From assembly GCA_027343785.1 (NCBI GenBank), contig DAHWKF010000090.1:1-7490 (forward strand): 7,490 bases of DNA, given 5' to 3'. Both the position numbers and the translations under genes were made by a program. This document shows, piece after piece, positions 6,194-7,490 of this stretch; positions within the stretch are counted from its first letter, which is position 1; the number at the start of each line of letters is the position of its first letter. Origin of the DNA: Leptospirillum sp. GTDB taxonomy: Bacteria > Nitrospirota > Leptospirillia > Leptospirillales > Leptospirillaceae. The notes under the pieces are model-generated. The model had not been told where the DNA came from, did no database searches, and saw nothing but the letters and a program-made list of their open reading frames with translations.

Positions 6194-6756
6194 ACCGGGA
6201 TCCGGAAAAAGAAGAGAAGGATCGATTTCTGGAAACCCTGCTGAAAGAACATCCCGGGATTTCACCCCGGCTTTTGGCGGGGGTCATCCGGTTGCCCAGG
6301 GCGCCGTTTTTCCTGACATCATCACAAGAGTCCCTCTTCGGTGGCAACAGGCCTACCGGATGGGGGAAACGGGTTTCCCCCTCCCTGAAAGAAACGATTC
6401 TGATTCTGGACGAGGCGGAAATCCGGCCCGGAGAGAAGGTTGCCATCTGGCAGCCGACCGATCTCTATTTTCTGCTTCTGCTCCTCGAATTGACCACCAG
6501 GGTTGTGATTGTGGAAGAAGAACCGGAAATCCGGAAAGTTATCCACCAATCCGTCGACGAGCTGGGTCACGCCTATATTCCCGTCCTGTCTTCCCTGGCT
6601 GAGCTTGAAAACATTTCCGGAACCCTTTCCCGCCTGATCCGCGTTGTCGAGCCGTCCGCTCTCCCGGAAGAAGGGCGGGTGAAAGGCGTTCTCAAGACAA
6701 TATTCCGAAGCTGGGCTCTGAAAACCATCCCGTCTGGAGGGCGCATTGAACATTAA
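6190..6756 (+). CDS. PCMT-like protein lacking the SAM-binding motif, probable pseudoenzyme
   Basis: The 188 residues follow the outline of protein-L-isoaspartate O-methyltransferase (E. coli Pcm, 208 residues). VIRLPRAPFF (32-41) corresponds to the family's helix ending in VPRxxFV, GGNRPTGWGKRVSPSL (51-66) to the GxGQTISQP loop, ILDEAEIRPGEKV (72-84) to the helix before strand 1, and RVVIVEEEPEI (104-114) to the strand with the acidic residue. Yet the glycine-rich SAM loop (GxGSGY) reads AIWQPTDLY (85-93) with no glycine, and the substrate loop TISQP is not kept. The C-terminal part is short and diverged (LSRLIRVVEPSALP, then TIPSGGR). The frame is intact, with normal codon use and an ATGA overlap with surE, so this is not a decaying gene but probably a protein that kept the fold and lost methyl transfer. 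Assignment rests on alignment by eye plus the surE-pcm context. Its present role is unknown. Confidence 0.6.
   Translation: MNRDPEKEEKDRFLETLLKEHPGISPRLLAGVIRLPRAPFFLTSSQESLFGGNRPTGWGKRVSPSLKETILILDEAEIRPGEKVAIWQPTDLYFLLLLLELTTRVVIVEEEPEIRKVIHQSVDELGHAYIPVLSSLAELENISGTLSRLIRVVEPSALPEEGRVKGVLKTIFRSWALKTIPSGGRIEH
6736..6748 (+). promoter_or_regulatory. Ribosome binding site and TTG start of cysS
   Basis: GGAGGG at 6736-6741 lies close before an in-frame TTG at 6746-6748. It is a strong Shine-Dalgarno match and decides the cysS start, because the only in-frame ATG codons downstream (6854, 6863) fall next to or inside the conserved YVCG strand and would remove the N-terminus. The site is inside the preceding gene, whose stop is 6754-6756. 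Confidence 0.7.
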
Positions 6757-7490
6757 AAATCAGGACGAAAGTCCTGTCGGGTTTCCTCCGGTACCCGTCT
6801 TCAAAAATACGCTGACACAGAAGGCCGAAGCCCTTCTCCCCCATACCCCAGGGATGGTGACCATGTATGTATGCGGTGTGACTGTCTATGACGACTGTCA
6901 CCTCGGGCATGCCCGGAGCCAGACCGTCTTCGATCTCCTTCACCGCCTCCTCGCTTATCTTGGGTACAGGGTCCGCTATGTCAGGAACATCACGGACATT
7001 GACGACAAAATCATACGGAAAGCCCAGGAGACCGGTCGGACGATATCCGAAATTACTTCGATCTATATTGAATCGTTTCACCGCGACATGCACAGGCTGG
7101 GCGTACTCTCCCCGGAAAAGGAACCTCGGGCCACAGAATACCTGGATCCGATGATCCGGTTGGTAGGGACCCTGCTGGAGAAGGGGTATGCCTACCGAAA
7201 GGGGAATGATGTCTATTTCCGCGTCCGGAAGTATCCGCGGTACGGTGAACTTTCCCATCAAAGGATCGATGAGCTCCGTTCGGGAGCCCGCGTGGCAGCG
7301 GATGAGGACAAGGAAGATCCGCTGGATTTCGCTCTCTGGAAGGGGTCAAAACCGGGAGAGCCATCCTATCCCGCGTTTTTCGGGGATGGAAGACCCGGCT
7401 GGCATATCGAGTGCTCCGCGATGTCCCTGACCGAACTCGGTGAAACTATCGACATCCATGGTGGCGGAATGGACCTGATGTTTCCGCATC
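6746..7490 (+). CDS. cysS: Cysteinyl-tRNA synthetase, 3' end missing
   Basis: Attaches cysteine to tRNA-Cys; a monomeric class I synthetase. The 248 residues seen are about half of a normal enzyme (E. coli 461), cut by the window edge. VFKNTLTQKAEALLPH (about 18-33) and MYVCGVTVYDDCHLGHARS (40-58) form the first part of the Rossmann fold; HLGH (52-55) is the HIGH signature and Cys43 the first zinc ligand. NITDIDDKI follows, then FALWKGSKPGEPSYPAFFGDGRPGWHIECSAM with Cys223, and IHGGGMDLMFPH ending at His248, both zinc ligands in the same spacing as E. coli Cys209 and His234. The KMSKS loop lies beyond the window. The start is taken as TTG 6746 with a strong GGAGGG; it gives a roughly 17-residue extension before the conserved N-terminus, so a slightly different start is possible. 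It overlaps the PCMT-like gene by 11 bases, suggesting co-transcription with surE. Confidence 0.95.
   Translation, partial: MNIKNQDESPVGFPPVPVFKNTLTQKAEALLPHTPGMVTMYVCGVTVYDDCHLGHARSQTVFDLLHRLLAYLGYRVRYVRNITDIDDKIIRKAQETGRTISEITSIYIESFHRDMHRLGVLSPEKEPRATEYLDPMIRLVGTLLEKGYAYRKGNDVYFRVRKYPRYGELSHQRIDELRSGARVAADEDKEDPLDFALWKGSKPGEPSYPAFFGDGRPGWHIECSAMSLTELGETIDIHGGGMDLMFPH

Noticed and set aside
5417..6265. 282-codon ORF on the minus strand opposite surE
   Set aside because: It lies antisense to surE, whose product matches its family over the whole length, and its translation shows no recognisable motif. It is a compositional shadow.

Overview
The window is a dense block of housekeeping genes, all on the + strand, with no mobile element, CRISPR array or recognisable foreign gene. 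Base composition is moderately GC-rich. An lpxA gene shows that the host is a Gram-negative bacterium with an outer membrane. Three features together suggest a Nitrospirota (Leptospirillum-like) or deltaproteobacterial-type genome: an ApgM-type probable homoserine kinase beside aspartokinase, isoleucine made through citramalate synthase, and an ihfA-merR-tRNA-Pro-surE-pcm-like order. That taxonomic call comes from gene content only and has moderate to low confidence.

Left half (1-4540), amino-acid and lipid A biosynthesis. It runs: 3' part of an ApgM/ThrB2-type metalloenzyme (1-860, partial), lysC aspartokinase with a well-formed internal start for a beta subunit (882-2117), cimA citramalate synthase (2110-3732), and lpxA (3725-4540). 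The genes are 21 bases apart or overlap by 8 bases twice, so they look co-transcribed. The first two feed threonine, lysine and methionine synthesis from aspartate. CimA supplies 2-oxobutyrate for isoleucine without using threonine. LpxA starts lipid A synthesis and is away from its usual lpxD/fabZ/lpxB partners.

Right half (4509-7490), nucleoid, regulation, translation and stress. A near-consensus sigma70 promoter (TTGACA, 17-base spacer, TATGAT) lies in the last codons of lpxA and points at ihfA (4567-4863). Then come a small MerR-type regulator (4881-5231), tRNA-Pro(GGG) (5222-5298), surE (5393-6193), a PCMT-like protein that has lost its SAM-binding motif (6190-6756), and the 5' part of cysS (6746 to the window end).

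The most unusual points are these. The merR stop codon is U8-A9-G10 of tRNA-Pro, so maturation of the tRNA from a shared transcript would remove the merR stop codon. The PCMT-like protein looks like a pseudoenzyme kept in place beside surE. A promoter is embedded in the lpxA 3' end. A run of nine G lies inside lpxA. lysC has an internal ribosome binding site. I found no convincing Rho-independent terminator. No stretch over 300 bases lacks a gene; the longest gap is 94 bases (5299-5392).
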